Source: Streptomyces sp. NBC_00568 (lineage in GTDB: Bacteria; Actinomycetota; Actinomycetes; Streptomycetales; Streptomycetaceae). Taken from it: a DNA stretch of 64,000 bases. The DNA lies in assembly GCF_026341855.1 (NCBI RefSeq), contig NZ_JAPENW010000001.1, positions 4,517,001 to 4,581,000 on the forward strand, in the 5' to 3' direction. This document shows, in pieces, positions 18,301-26,036 of the stretch. Below the pieces are notes generated by a model that saw only the letters and a list, made by a program, of their open reading frames with translations, was not told where the DNA came from and did not search any database. Position 1 is the stretch's first letter; each line of letters begins with the position of its first letter. The position numbers and the translations under genes were made by a program.

Positions 18301-18521
18301 ACGACCTTCGGAGACCCTTTCCAGGCATTCCTCGCGGCCGCGTCGGGCTTCTTGGAGCCACCTGTCCGCGCTTTCTCCACCGGAACGGCCTTCGGTTGCT
18401 TCAATCCAGGAAGTGGAGTTCTTCCATCCGAATAAGCGGCCGCAACATCCGCAGGCAGAACTCCTGCCACTACTACGGCGGCCAGGACCGCCGTCAGTCT
18501 TCGTGCACCGGCAATTCTCAC
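12312..18521 (-). CDS. Secreted RHS/YD-repeat protein with pore-former-like C-terminal domain
   Basis: 2069 residues from GTG 18521 (GAGAGGG upstream). A signal peptide covers about 1-30 (AGARRLTAVLAAVVVAGVLPADVAAA). Residues near 260-320 (WSYPVDVPKVPGGIQPKISL) open the RHS shell. Many YDxxGR-type repeats follow at about 1000-1700. The RHS core (AREYDARLGRFVSVDP, then YVYSNNNPVSLTDPAG) ends near 1823 and marks the usual cleavage site before the variable tip. The tip has a Gly/Ser linker and a Cys pair, then about 160 residues of Ser/Thr-rich alternating strands (TYSASEQITTTEQYSQTYG, then GKVSVSVGLNGSWAW), like the membrane-inserting region of aerolysin/ETX toxins. No immunity gene follows. 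Delivery, target and toxicity are inferred. Confidence 0.85.
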   Translation of the reverse strand: MRIAGARRLTAVLAAVVVAGVLPADVAAAYSDGRTPLPGLKQPKAVPVEKARTGGSKKPDAAARNAWKGSPKVVWPGAGTADVDLSASRSTAASTARETVVAPSPRQAGKLPVYVAPAVGRTSGDPARVKVQIAGRDTTRRAGVEGVLLSVGRTDGTAKAGRARIQVDYSSFRKAYGGDWASRLRLVQLPACALTTPQKAPCRKQKPLATQNNVMSRTLAASVGVTRATVLAATAGNESSSGDYKATSLKSSGSWSAGESTGGFAWSYPVDVPKVPGGIQPKISLDYSSQSVDGLTAASNTQPSWIGDGWSWEPGFIQRRYKSCNDDKTDATNTGRVGDMCWYNDNAVLSLGGRSTELLYQKDKGWYATDDSGARIEKLTGATNGDQGTTGVDGKGEHWKVTTSDGTQYFFGLNRLPGWSDNGTAADDPVTNSTWTMPVFGNQSGEPCYDASFASGWCQQAWRWQLDHVVDPHGNAMSYYWKTESNNYGRNVSDTTGDSTATPYIRGGYLDHIDYGLRSNAVYSGKAMGQVSFDVAERCLSTCGTFDEDNAKNWPDVPFDLHCKDGAECKDNYSPTFWTRKRLTGITTKVLTGGAYKEVDTWTLAQDFPASGDGVSTPMWLKSIQRTGKAGGTAQLPPVTFAGEQRPNRVDKTGDGLAPFVRLRLYQVTTETGGTIGVTYSQPDCTVSTLPSADGGNTTRCYPVKWAYEGYDAKLDWFNSYVATQVVEGDNLAESPDKVSTYSYLGGAGWAKSTDEFTKADDRTYSVARGYGRVQTRTGAASDPRTLTESRFFRGFDGKDVKDSTGASVEDREQFAGMPREKITYNGDDTDKPVSATSYTPWRSTLVASRARTGLPDLEAYRTGTEKEITRTTVTGGVRSTELTRHFDSYGMADTVSETGDAAKSGDEKCTTTSYARNTGSWILDKVSRVETVAKACGATMQRPADVVDDVRTYYDGGALGAAPTKGDVTKTDRINGKGDGYESVSSTPAADFDLYGRGLSAADAYGQVTRTVYTPATGEAPTSVLVTNSLDHTATTTMDPRRGLPTQVKDANDKITTTQYDALGRTTKVWLPTRSATTYPDSPNQAFDYLVRNDGPIVVTTRTLTQDSKYSVSHAFLDGMLRDRQTQAESPDRAGRLVTETFYDTRGQAWRTSGTYYATGAPEAVLVTGQELNYPASTDTEYDGAGRVTAVISKRYGDETRRTATTYTGDTTTTVPPKGGTATTVVVDALGRTVERKQYTDAARTSTQSTLYHYDGLGRMDRITDPSGAKWTYGYDVRGRQIQLDDPDKGTTKTVYDKGNRATDVTSVGRGITLHTDYDELGRKLALKNGTKTLTSWEYDKVAKGQLNKSTRWVDGKAYESAVTSYNSLYKPVGTQLTVPDGEGALSNVYKWTTSYNLNTGQVMWTQQPAVGGLPSEKVTNTYSPVAGLLNTVGAGSDPLVSAMTYDHYGRAVRQELGAFGRHVWVSNEFDEHTGALSRTYTDRDVAPQRVEDTEYGYDLSGNVTSVAAAYGQDAARTTDTQCFTPDALGRVTEAWTNTGEECASAPSASVVGGTDAYWTSYTYDALGNRKTETGHKTASGPSADTLRAYQEPDAGKHSLPKVSQTGTDAHEEVFTYDAAGNTETRKTGSAVAQTLKWDDEGHLARVLQGTTEISSYLYDTEGQQLIRRDAKGTTLYLSGGNELHLSKAGVLTGTRYYSAGSKIIAMRTGSKLTFILSDHHNTDTTQITADASQAVTRRKSTIFGAERTTLPSAWAGDKGFVGGTNDTATGLVHLGAREYDARLGRFVSVDPLFVTDDPRQHNAYVYSNNNPVSLTDPAGTEIGSPPNSCLYDLKYCSSDVQKSVGYDKKTGTVTPPSSGGGGNSSGSSGGSSGSHYCDGCRPLLPKLPKGVSVPSGGNDVIWMDHVTLDVSDYTDLNISANYHLADMDETIGYTYSASEQITTTEQYSQTYGASVTVSSEIKGKIPLVAEGKVSVSVGLNGSWAWTDIDSKMRSDTQTIQNTWQVKKGQRNGLSPGGVLTMYQTTYHHTDGRTSTKTWGTFNVTAWKPVIYSQIPDNTVTLGTKLPS

Positions 18522-18706
18522 GCTCGCCCTCTCGGCCAGATGAAATGAACGCCGCACGCTAACAGCCAACTCGCGGTAACAGCAGGGAACTTGAGGTGAA
18601 ATTGAGCTAAGGCAATTGAATGTTGAAACGGCGCAGGTGAGGGCTATGCAGTCGGAGGAAGTGGGCGCTAGAGTCCCGCCGACCGTCGAATGGCGAGAGG
18701 ATTCTT
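18522..18706. promoter_or_regulatory. Shared divergent promoter region of the RHS and FG-GAP genes
   Basis: A 185-base gap separates the divergent starts at 18521 and 18707. It is clearly AT-richer than its surroundings, especially 18585-18630. I cannot assign -35/-10 boxes with certainty, but co-regulation of the two genes is plausible. Confidence 0.4.
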
Positions 18707-21700
18707 GTGCCACAGAAAAGACCCCGCTACGGTAGACCGAGAAATAGCTGGCTGAGTCGGCCGTTTTCCGTCATCCTGATATGCGGTATTACTTCCACGG
18801 GCCTGATCGGCCTTCCCGCCGCGGCCACGGCCGCGGCACCGGCCGCCGCGACCGCGGATCCCGTCGCGGACGGCTCGAAGAGCGAAGAGGAGTACGCCCT
18901 CGAACAGGCCGCGGCCACCGGCCGGGCCTACGAGCTGGTGTCCGCGCGGACAGAGTCGACCGACACCTGGGCACAGCCCGACGGAACCTGGTCGGTCAAG
19001 CGCTACGGCACACCGGTCCGGCTGCTGCGCGACGGTGCCTGGGTGCCGACCGATCCAGGCCTGGCGTTCGCGGCGGACGGCGCCGTCGTCCCGAAGGCGT
19101 CCACGGTCGACGTGACCTTCTCCGGCGGCGGAACCGGCCCCCTCCTCACCGGTGTCAAGGACGGGCGGGCACTCTCGCTGACCTGGACCAAGGCGCTGCC
19201 CAAGCCGACGCTCGCGGAGAACGTCGCCACCTACAGCGAGGTGCTGCCCGGTGTGGACCTCCAGCTCAAGGCGGAGGTCGAGGGCTTCTCGCAGCTGCTC
19301 GTGGTCAAGACGGCGGCGGCCGCCGAGAACCCCGAACTGGCCTCGCTCAAATACAAGCTGGACACGGTCGGTCTGGACGTGTCCACCGACACGGACACCG
19401 GCAGCGTCAGTGCCGTGAACCCGGCGGGGCAGACGGTGTTCAGCAGCCCGTCCCCGCTGATGTGGGACTCGTCGTCGATCTCGTCGGGCACCGCCTCGAC
19501 CGCTTCCAGCAGTTCCACCGTCCGCACGGCGGCGTTCACGGCCGCGGGGGCCGCGGAGGACGACGGGTCCGCGGACGACAGCTTCGACCCCCCGCCGGGT
19601 ACCCAGGACGCCCAGATGCCCACCACGGTCTCCGGCGACACGCTGGAGATCAAGCCCGACCAGGACCTGCTGACCGGTGACGACACCACCTACCCGGTCT
19701 TCATCGACCCGTCCTGGGCCTGGGGCGAGAAGCAGAACTGGACCCGGGTCTACAAGCACTACCCGAGCACGTCGTTCTGGAACACCAAGGACCCCGTCCG
19801 TGTCGGCTACGAGGCGGAGACGGGCGGCTCGGACCGCGTCTCCCGGTCCTTCCTCCAGCTCGACACCAGCGACACCAGGTACGCCCAGATCAAGGGCTCT
19901 GTCCTGCGGGTCCGAAACACCTGGTCGTGGTCCTGCCAGAGCCGGCCGGTGGAGCTGTGGCTCACCTCCGGCATCACCAAGAAGACGACCTGGAACCACC
20001 AGCCCGCGAAGAAGACGAAGCTGGACACGGTCAACGACTCCAAGGGCTGGAGCAAGGACTGCGCCGCCGGGAACCTGGAGTTCGACACCACCGCCCAGAT
20101 GAAGGAAGCGGCCGCCAAGGGCTGGTCGAACATCACCCTCGGCCTCTACGCCTCGGACGAGAGCGACACCTTCGGCTGGAAGAAGTTCGACCCGAAGACC
20201 GCGGTCCTGGAGACCAAGTACAACAACCCGCCGAAGACTCCGACGAGCCTCGGCACCAACCCGCGCACGGACTGCAAGGCCGGCGGACTGATCGGCAACA
20301 CCCGCGTCAGCCTGTACGCGAAGTTCGACGACAAGGACGCAGGCAACCTCACCGCCGAGTTCCAGGTGTTCAAGTCGGGGGCCACCACCCCCTCCGCGAC
20401 CATGTCGCTGCCCGCCAACAAGGGCAGGATCACCACGTGGGCGGTTCCCGACGCGAACCTGCCGACCGGTGACTGGACCTGGAAGACCCGGGCGAAGGAC
20501 CAGGACGGCGCGTACTCCGCCTGGTCGGCGACGTGCAAGTTCACCCTCGACCGCACCCGACCGAGCAAGCCGCCGGTGATCAGCTCCCAGGACGGTGTGT
20601 TCCCGTCCGGCGAGAACGGCTGGCCCAGCAGCACCGGGAAGGCTCGCGACACCGGCAAGTTCGCCTTCGCGGCCAACGGCGTGACGGACGTGGACCACTA
20701 CGTGTGGTGGACCGACTACGACCCGGAGCCCAGTGACGCCCTGCCGGGCATCCCGGCAACCGTGCGCCCGCCCGGCTACGGCCCGCACTTCGTCTACGCC
20801 TACAGCGTCGACAAGACCGGCAACCGCTCCGACACGGCGACCTATGTGTACTACGCCGGCCGTTCCCAGGACCGTGACGGCCCGACCGACCTCAACGGCG
20901 ACGCCAACAGCGACATCTGGAGCACGGACTCCAACGGCACGCTTCTCACGTACGCAGGCCAGGGCAACGGTGACTTCGCCGCGGCCACGAATGGCGGCAA
21001 GTTCTTCGACGGAGCCGACGTCGACTCGCGCGGCGACTGGGGCCAGGACGGATACAACGACCTCGTCGCCCTGGAGTACGACAGCGTCGAGAAGAAGAAG
21101 CGGCTGTGGACCTACCCCAACAACGGCAGCGGGGTCATCGGCGACGACTACACCGAACTGACCGTCTCCTGCCCGGTGGTGAACGAGGACCTCGGCTGCA
21201 TCGGCGACGACAAGTGGACCGGTGACGACCACTGGCACAACGCCGAGCAGATCGTCGCCGCCGGTGACCTCAACGGCGACACCGCCCCGGACCTCCTGGT
21301 CAAGCAGGGCAAGTTCCTCTGGGCCTACTACGGCAACCGGGCCGCCTACTCCCTGGACGTCCGCGAGCCGGTGCTCGTCGGTGCCGCCGACTGGGACAAG
21401 TTCACCGTGATCGCGCCCGGCGACCTCAACGGCGACAAGATCGCCGACCTGTGGCTGCGCGAGGACGCCACCGGCGACATCTACCGCTCCTACGGCAAGA
21501 AGGGCGCCAACGGCTACCTCGACCCCACCACCTGGGGCAACACCGCCGCCCGCGTGAAGATCGCTGTCGGCTACCAGGCGAGCGCCTATCCGTCCATCGG
21601 CTCGGTCGGCGACGTCACCGGCGACGGTCTGGCGGACCTGTGGGCCCGCAAGAACGACAACACGATGCTCGGCTGGCCCGGCAAGGTGCCCGGCTCCGAC

Positions 21701-23125
21701 AACAAGTCCTTCGGCACGGTCTTCGTCATCGACGGGATCACCGGCGGCTCCCGCATCCCGGCGGGCACCACGCTGGCCGCCGGCCAGTCGCTGAGCTCGC
21801 GCTCGGCGAAGCTCACGATGCAGGACGACGGCAACCTCGTCATCGCCTCCAACGCCGGAAAGGCGCTCTGGTCCTCCAAGACCTCCGGCAACGCGGGCGC
21901 CAAGGCCGTGATGCGCGGCGACGGCAACCTGGTGGTCTACAAGGCCGACGGCACGACCGTCGCCTGGGAGTCGAAGACGAACGCCGCCGAGGGCTATGCC
22001 ATGCTCCAGGACCGCGGCGACCTGGTGGTCTTCAACATCAAGAGCCAGTCGCTGTGGTCCAGCGGCAGTTCGCTCCGCCACGACTACAACGCCGACGGCC
22101 GCAGCGACATGGCCGACTGGTACGACTACGCCGACGGCCACGACTCGGTCCACAGCTTCGCCACCAACTCGGACGGCACCTTCGCCTCGCCGAAGACCGG
22201 GTGGACCGTGGGCGCGGACAACTACGCGGCCGACCACATGAAGCGGCTCACCGGCGACTTCAACGGCGACGGCATCGGCGACGTGGCCGCCGTCTACGGC
22301 TACGACTCGGGCGCGGTAGCGCTGTTCACCTGGACGGGCAAGGGCGACGGCACGTTCAACGCGCCGTTCAAGTCTTGGAACGTCCCCGCCGGCTCCTGGA
22401 CCTTCGGCCGGATGACGCCCTACAGCGGCGACTTCAACGGCGACGGCCGGGACGATGTGGCCGTCTGGTACGACTACGCAGACAAGCACGACACCGTCTG
22501 GACCTTCACCAGCACGGTCAGGGGCGGATTCAACTCCCCGGTCAGCTACTGGACCTCGGCCAACAGCTGGGAGCAGTCACGGGCGAAGACCGTCACCGGC
22601 GACTTCAACGGCGACGGCCGCGACGACCTCGCCGCCTTCTACGGGTACGCGGACGGCAGCGAGAAGATCTGGACGTTCAGTTCCACCGCCGCCGGAAAGT
22701 TCGTCCCCGTCTCCTCGTGGTCCGCCACCACCTGGGGCGACTGGGCCCGGACCACCCTGCACGCCGGTGACTTCAACGGCGACGGGCGGGACGACGTGGC
22801 CGCCTGGTACGACTACGCCGACGGTCACGACGGCATCGTCGCCTTCCCGAGCACGGCCACCGGCACGTTCACCTCGACGTACACCGCGTGGAGCGTGGCC
22901 GCCGGCAGCATGTGGCGGGATCACATGAAGATCGTCACCGGTGACTTCAACGGCGACGGACGGGACGACTTCGGTGCCTTCTACGGGTACGACGACGGCA
23001 GTGTCCGTATGTTCACCATGACGGCCAAGACCGACGGCACGCTGAACGCGGCGGTGGGCAGCTGGTCGGCCCCCGCCGGAAACTGGACCAGGGACCGCGC
23101 CCACTTCCTGGAACAGCAGAACTGA
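18707..23125 (+). CDS. Secreted FG-GAP repeat and bulb-lectin protein
   Basis: 1472 residues from GTG 18707 (GAGAGG upstream). A signal peptide spans about 1-43. Residues 60-320 are an RHS-partner-like N-terminal region (WAQPDGTWSVKRYGTPVRLL). About 328-504 resembles a DNRLRE carbohydrate-binding-like fold (YPVFIDPSW, RSFLQLDTSD). Residues 725-1005 and 1125-1470 carry FG-GAP/VCBS repeats with calcium-loop motifs such as GDFNGDGRDD. A bulb-type lectin domain lies between them at about 1021-1124 (MQDDGNLVI, MRGDGNLVVY). Such domains bind sugars or proteins outside the cell. It is divergent from the RHS gene and may be its surface or targeting partner; this is inference. Confidence 0.85.
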   Translation: MPQKRPRYGRPRNSWLSRPFSVILICGITSTGLIGLPAAATAAAPAAATADPVADGSKSEEEYALEQAAATGRAYELVSARTESTDTWAQPDGTWSVKRYGTPVRLLRDGAWVPTDPGLAFAADGAVVPKASTVDVTFSGGGTGPLLTGVKDGRALSLTWTKALPKPTLAENVATYSEVLPGVDLQLKAEVEGFSQLLVVKTAAAAENPELASLKYKLDTVGLDVSTDTDTGSVSAVNPAGQTVFSSPSPLMWDSSSISSGTASTASSSSTVRTAAFTAAGAAEDDGSADDSFDPPPGTQDAQMPTTVSGDTLEIKPDQDLLTGDDTTYPVFIDPSWAWGEKQNWTRVYKHYPSTSFWNTKDPVRVGYEAETGGSDRVSRSFLQLDTSDTRYAQIKGSVLRVRNTWSWSCQSRPVELWLTSGITKKTTWNHQPAKKTKLDTVNDSKGWSKDCAAGNLEFDTTAQMKEAAAKGWSNITLGLYASDESDTFGWKKFDPKTAVLETKYNNPPKTPTSLGTNPRTDCKAGGLIGNTRVSLYAKFDDKDAGNLTAEFQVFKSGATTPSATMSLPANKGRITTWAVPDANLPTGDWTWKTRAKDQDGAYSAWSATCKFTLDRTRPSKPPVISSQDGVFPSGENGWPSSTGKARDTGKFAFAANGVTDVDHYVWWTDYDPEPSDALPGIPATVRPPGYGPHFVYAYSVDKTGNRSDTATYVYYAGRSQDRDGPTDLNGDANSDIWSTDSNGTLLTYAGQGNGDFAAATNGGKFFDGADVDSRGDWGQDGYNDLVALEYDSVEKKKRLWTYPNNGSGVIGDDYTELTVSCPVVNEDLGCIGDDKWTGDDHWHNAEQIVAAGDLNGDTAPDLLVKQGKFLWAYYGNRAAYSLDVREPVLVGAADWDKFTVIAPGDLNGDKIADLWLREDATGDIYRSYGKKGANGYLDPTTWGNTAARVKIAVGYQASAYPSIGSVGDVTGDGLADLWARKNDNTMLGWPGKVPGSDNKSFGTVFVIDGITGGSRIPAGTTLAAGQSLSSRSAKLTMQDDGNLVIASNAGKALWSSKTSGNAGAKAVMRGDGNLVVYKADGTTVAWESKTNAAEGYAMLQDRGDLVVFNIKSQSLWSSGSSLRHDYNADGRSDMADWYDYADGHDSVHSFATNSDGTFASPKTGWTVGADNYAADHMKRLTGDFNGDGIGDVAAVYGYDSGAVALFTWTGKGDGTFNAPFKSWNVPAGSWTFGRMTPYSGDFNGDGRDDVAVWYDYADKHDTVWTFTSTVRGGFNSPVSYWTSANSWEQSRAKTVTGDFNGDGRDDLAAFYGYADGSEKIWTFSSTAAGKFVPVSSWSATTWGDWARTTLHAGDFNGDGRDDVAAWYDYADGHDGIVAFPSTATGTFTSTYTAWSVAAGSMWRDHMKIVTGDFNGDGRDDFGAFYGYDDGSVRMFTMTAKTDGTLNAAVGSWSAPAGNWTRDRAHFLEQQN

Positions 23126-23151
23126 CCCCGACCGGTCGCCGCACGGCGACC

Positions 23152-23182
23152 CGGCCCGTCCCGGCGCCACCGGGACGGGCCG
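23152..23182 (+). terminator. Hairpin terminator after the FG-GAP gene
   Basis: CGGCCCGTCCCGG (23152-23164) pairs perfectly with CCGGGACGGGCCG (23170-23182) around a five-base loop. Only TT follows, typical of high-GC terminators. Confidence 0.75.
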
Positions 23183-23275
23183 TTCGCGTCGGGTCCGGAA
23201 TCCCCCGAGCGGCCGGTGGCGGCAGCGCGACGCCTTTCCGTCGGCTCCTGGCCGACAGCCCTCCCGGGGCCCGGT

Positions 23276-23304
23276 TTGACCCCTCAAGTCAGGCCCCGTA
23301 ACCT
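23276..23304 (+). promoter_or_regulatory. Housekeeping promoter of rplU-rpmA
   Basis: TTGACC (23276-23281), a 17-base spacer and TAACCT (23299-23304) form a near-consensus HrdB/sigma-70 promoter about 150 bases before rplU. Its presence right after the FG-GAP terminator means rplU does not depend on readthrough from rne. Confidence 0.75.
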
Positions 23305-23310
23305 TGACCG

Positions 23311-23454
23311 TCGGCGTGTCCCCTGACGCGCCGCACCCCCGTAAACCTCTTCCTCCTGGTGTTGCGAGCCTCGTGCTCCGCGCTCCGGGAGAGGCTGCTC
23401 GCGCAAGTCGGCGGCTGGACTGCGGGGTCCGTTCCGAGCGAAAGAGAGATCCGC
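23311..23454 (+). promoter_or_regulatory. Structured 5' leader of rplU, possible autoregulatory RNA
   Basis: The roughly 140-base leader can fold AGCCTC (23367-23372) with GAGGCT (23391-23396) around a GC-rich apical stem. Ribosomal protein L21 leaders are known autoregulatory elements in other bacteria; I cannot confirm the consensus here. Confidence 0.3.
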
Positions 23455-23775
23455 GTGTACGCCATCGTGCGCAGCGGTGGTCGCCAGCACAAGGTTGCTG
23501 TCGGCGACATCGTTGAGGTTGACAAGATTCCCACCGCCAAGGTTGGCGACACGGTCGAGCTCTCGACCCTGCTCGTTGTCGACGGCGAAGCCGTGACGAG
23601 CGACCCCTGGGTCCTGGCCGGCATCAAGGTGCAGGCCGAGATCGTGGACCACCACAAGGGTGTCAAGATCGACATCCTTCGCTACAAGAACAAGACCGGC
23701 TACCGCCGTCGTCAGGGCCACCGCCAGCAGTACACGGCGATCAAGGTCACTGAGATCCCCGCGGCTGCGAAGTAA
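23455..23775 (+). CDS. rplU: 50S ribosomal protein L21
   Basis: 106 residues, normal length. VYAIVRSGGRQHKVAVGDIVEVDKI opens the protein and KKTGYRRRQGHRQ-type basic residues occupy the C-terminal third, as in L21. It binds 23S rRNA near the exit side of the large subunit. GTG 23455 was chosen because the family begins with (M)YAIV; AGAGAG lies at the right distance. It is cotranscribed with rpmA, 16 bases downstream, from the promoter at 23276. Confidence 0.97.
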   Translation: MYAIVRSGGRQHKVAVGDIVEVDKIPTAKVGDTVELSTLLVVDGEAVTSDPWVLAGIKVQAEIVDHHKGVKIDILRYKNKTGYRRRQGHRQQYTAIKVTEIPAAAK

Positions 23776-23791
23776 GGGTAGGGACTGAGAC

Positions 23792-24046
23792 ATGGCACAC
23801 AAGAAGGGCGCATCGTCCACTCGGAACGGTCGCGACTCCAATGCTCAGCGGCTCGGTGTGAAGCGCTTCGGCGGTCAGACCGTCAACGCCGGTGAGATCC
23901 TGGTCCGCCAGCGTGGCACCCACTTCCACCCCGGCGTCAGTGTCGGCCGTGGCAAGGACGACACGCTGTTCGCGCTGGCCGCCGGCGCGGTCGAGTTCGG
24001 CACGCACCGTGGCCGCAAGGTCGTGAACATCGTTCCGGTCGCCTGA
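23792..24046 (+). CDS. rpmA: 50S ribosomal protein L27
   Basis: 84 residues. MAHKKGASSTRNGRDSNAQRLGVKRFGGQ is diagnostic; the short N-terminal tail reaches toward the peptidyl transferase centre. No Firmicute-type N-terminal cleavage extension is present. It follows rplU closely, and a terminator-like hairpin separates it from obg. Confidence 0.97.
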   Translation: MAHKKGASSTRNGRDSNAQRLGVKRFGGQTVNAGEILVRQRGTHFHPGVSVGRGKDDTLFALAAGAVEFGTHRGRKVVNIVPVA

Positions 24047-24131
24047 TCCAGTCCCGTCGAGGCTGATCCGGTCCCTGTGGACCTGATCGATTGCCTCGGG
24101 GCCCAGGCTCCGTAGAACAGAGTTCTTCGCG

Positions 24132-24170
24132 AGGCGGACCTCACTTCCCCCACGGGAAGCGGGTCCGCCT
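24132..24170 (+). terminator. Terminator or attenuator between rpmA and obg
   Basis: AGGCGGACC (24132-24140) pairs with GGTCCGCCT (24162-24170); a nested CTTCCC/GGGAAG stem lies inside, and TT follows. It should reduce transcription into obg, 65 bases on. Confidence 0.7.
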
Positions 24171-24235
24171 TTCGCGTGTTACGTAAGAGACATTCCGTAC
24201 GTACAGAAGTAACCGAAGTGCTGGAGGCACCCCAC

Positions 24236-25672
24236 ATGACCACCTTCGTGGACCGCGTCGAGCTGCACGTCGCCGCGGGTAGCGGAGGTCACGGCTGTGC
24301 CTCCGTACACCGGGAGAAGTTCAAGCCGCTCGGCGGCCCGGACGGCGGCAACGGTGGCCGTGGCGGTGACGTGATCCTGGTCGTGGACCAGTCCGTCACC
24401 ACGCTGCTCGACTATCACCACTCACCGCACCGCAAGGCGACCAGCGGCAAGCCCGGCGAGGGCGGCAACCGTTCCGGCAAGGACGGCCAGGACCTGATCC
24501 TGCCGGTGCCGGACGGCACGGTCGTGCTCGACAAGGCGGGCAACGTCCTCGCGGACCTCGTCGGACACGGCACCTCGTACGTCGCCGGTGAGGGCGGCCG
24601 CGGCGGCCTCGGCAACGCGGCCCTGTCCTCGGCCCGCCGCAAGGCGCCCGGTTTCGCGCTGCTCGGTGTGCCCGGTGGCTTCCAGGACATCGTCCTGGAG
24701 CTGAAGACCGTCGCCGACGTCGCCCTGGTGGGCTACCCGAGCGCCGGCAAGTCCTCGCTCATCTCGGTCCTGTCCGCCGCCAAGCCGAAGATCGCGGACT
24801 ACCCGTTCACGACCCTCGTCCCGAACCTGGGCGTGGTGACCGCGGGCGAGAACGTCTACACCATCGCGGACGTGCCCGGCCTCATCCCCGGCGCGAGCCA
24901 GGGCAAGGGCCTCGGCCTGGAGTTCCTGCGCCACGTGGAGCGGTGCAGCGTGCTCGTCCACGTCCTGGACACGGCGACCCTCGAATCCGAGCGCGACCCG
25001 ATCTCCGACCTCGACATCATCGAGGAGGAGCTGAAGCAGTACGGCGGCCTGGGCAACCGTCCGCGCATGGTCGTCCTCAACAAGATCGACGTGCCGGACG
25101 GCAAGGACCTGGCGGAGATGGTCCGTCCCGACCTGGAGCGCCGCGGCTACCGCGTCTTCGAGGTGTCCGCCGTCGCCCACATGGGCCTGAAGGAGCTGTC
25201 CTTCGCGCTCGCCGAGGTGGTCGCCGAGGCACGTGCCGCGAAGCCCAAGGAGGAGGCGACCCGCATCGTCATCCGTCCGAAGGCGGTCGACGACGCCGGT
25301 TTCACCGTGGTGCAGGAGGAGGACGGCCTCTTCCGCGTGCGCGGCGAGAAGCCCGAGCGCTGGGTGCGCCAGACCGACTTCAGCAACGACGAGGCCGTCG
25401 GCTACCTCGCCGACCGGCTCGCGCGCCTCGGTGTCGAGGAGAAGCTGATGAAGGTGGGTGCCCACTCCGGCGACGGCGTCGCCATCGGCCCCGAGGAGAA
25501 CGCGGTCGTCTTCGACTGGGAGCCCACCTCCATGGCCGGTGCGGAGATGCTGGGCCGCCGTGGTGAGGACCACCGCTTCGAGGCTCCGCGCCCCGCCACC
25601 CAGCGCCGCCGGGACAAGCAGGCCGAGCGGGACGAGTCGCAGAAGGAGTACGACGACTTCGAGCCGTTCTAG
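24236..25672 (+). CDS. obg: GTPase Obg/CgtA, 50S assembly and growth control
   Basis: 478 residues. The Gly-rich Obg fold spans about 1-158 (GGPDGGNGGRGGDV, GEGGNRSGKDGQD). The G domain holds GYPSAGKSS (P loop), DVPGLIPGAS (switch II) and NKID. An OCT domain follows at about 300-385, then a charged tail. ATG 24236 follows GGAGG. Obg binds the large ribosomal subunit; in Streptomyces it is also known to influence the onset of aerial growth. The tail (RRRDKQAERDESQKEYDDFE) is highly charged. Confidence 0.97.
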   Translation: MTTFVDRVELHVAAGSGGHGCASVHREKFKPLGGPDGGNGGRGGDVILVVDQSVTTLLDYHHSPHRKATSGKPGEGGNRSGKDGQDLILPVPDGTVVLDKAGNVLADLVGHGTSYVAGEGGRGGLGNAALSSARRKAPGFALLGVPGGFQDIVLELKTVADVALVGYPSAGKSSLISVLSAAKPKIADYPFTTLVPNLGVVTAGENVYTIADVPGLIPGASQGKGLGLEFLRHVERCSVLVHVLDTATLESERDPISDLDIIEEELKQYGGLGNRPRMVVLNKIDVPDGKDLAEMVRPDLERRGYRVFEVSAVAHMGLKELSFALAEVVAEARAAKPKEEATRIVIRPKAVDDAGFTVVQEEDGLFRVRGEKPERWVRQTDFSNDEAVGYLADRLARLGVEEKLMKVGAHSGDGVAIGPEENAVVFDWEPTSMAGAEMLGRRGEDHRFEAPRPATQRRRDKQAERDESQKEYDDFEPF

Positions 25673-25690
25673 GCAACACGAGCGTCAGCA

Positions 25691-25921
25691 GTGCGGGCCC
25701 GACCTCTCCGGAGGCCGGGCCCGCACTGCTGTGTGGCGTCCGATCCGGAGGAAGGGTCTGCACCCGCTGTGCGGCTGGTCGATCTCTTCGGAGGCAGGGC
25801 CTGCACTTTGTTGTACGGCGGGCCGGCCGATCCGTCCGGAGGCAGGCCCGCACTTCCTGTGCGGGTCGGTGGATCTCCCCGGAGCCGGGGTCCGTACTCG
25901 CTGTGCGGCCGGGCGGCGCGG
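25691..25921. repeat. Tandem array of about five degenerate 38-47 bp hairpin units after obg
   Basis: Units start at 25691, 25731, 25769, 25812 and 25859, with a partial sixth at 25903. Each begins GTGCGG-like, carries TCCGGAGG-like in the middle and ends GCACT(N)CT-like. Unit 1 is a perfect hairpin: AGTGCGGGCCCG pairs with CGGGCCCGCACT and it is probably the obg terminator. The later units keep only part of the dyad. The gap 25673-26036 contains no gene. Confidence 0.65.
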
Positions 25922-25964
25922 GGACGGATTCGCGCCCGGTGTCGACGGCTGCGGAGGTGTGGAA

Positions 25965-26005
25965 AACCCCAGGGGCCGGATCGCGTGGATCCGGCCCCTG
26001 GGGTT
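25965..26005 (-). terminator. Terminator of the glycerophosphotransferase gene
   Basis: Perfect 18-bp arms (25965-25982 and 25988-26005) around GCGTG. Read on the minus strand the stem is followed by TTTT, fitting the gene that ends at 26037. Confidence 0.85.
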
Positions 26006-26036
26006 CTGTCCGGCCGCCGGCGAGGCGGCCGAAGCA

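Noticed and set aside
18668..22489. Long minus-strand frame opposite the FG-GAP gene
   Set aside because: Shadow of a real gene with clear signal peptide and domains on the plus strand.
25691..25921. CRISPR array
   Set aside because: Units are tandem without unique spacers, poorly conserved, and no cas genes occur in the window.
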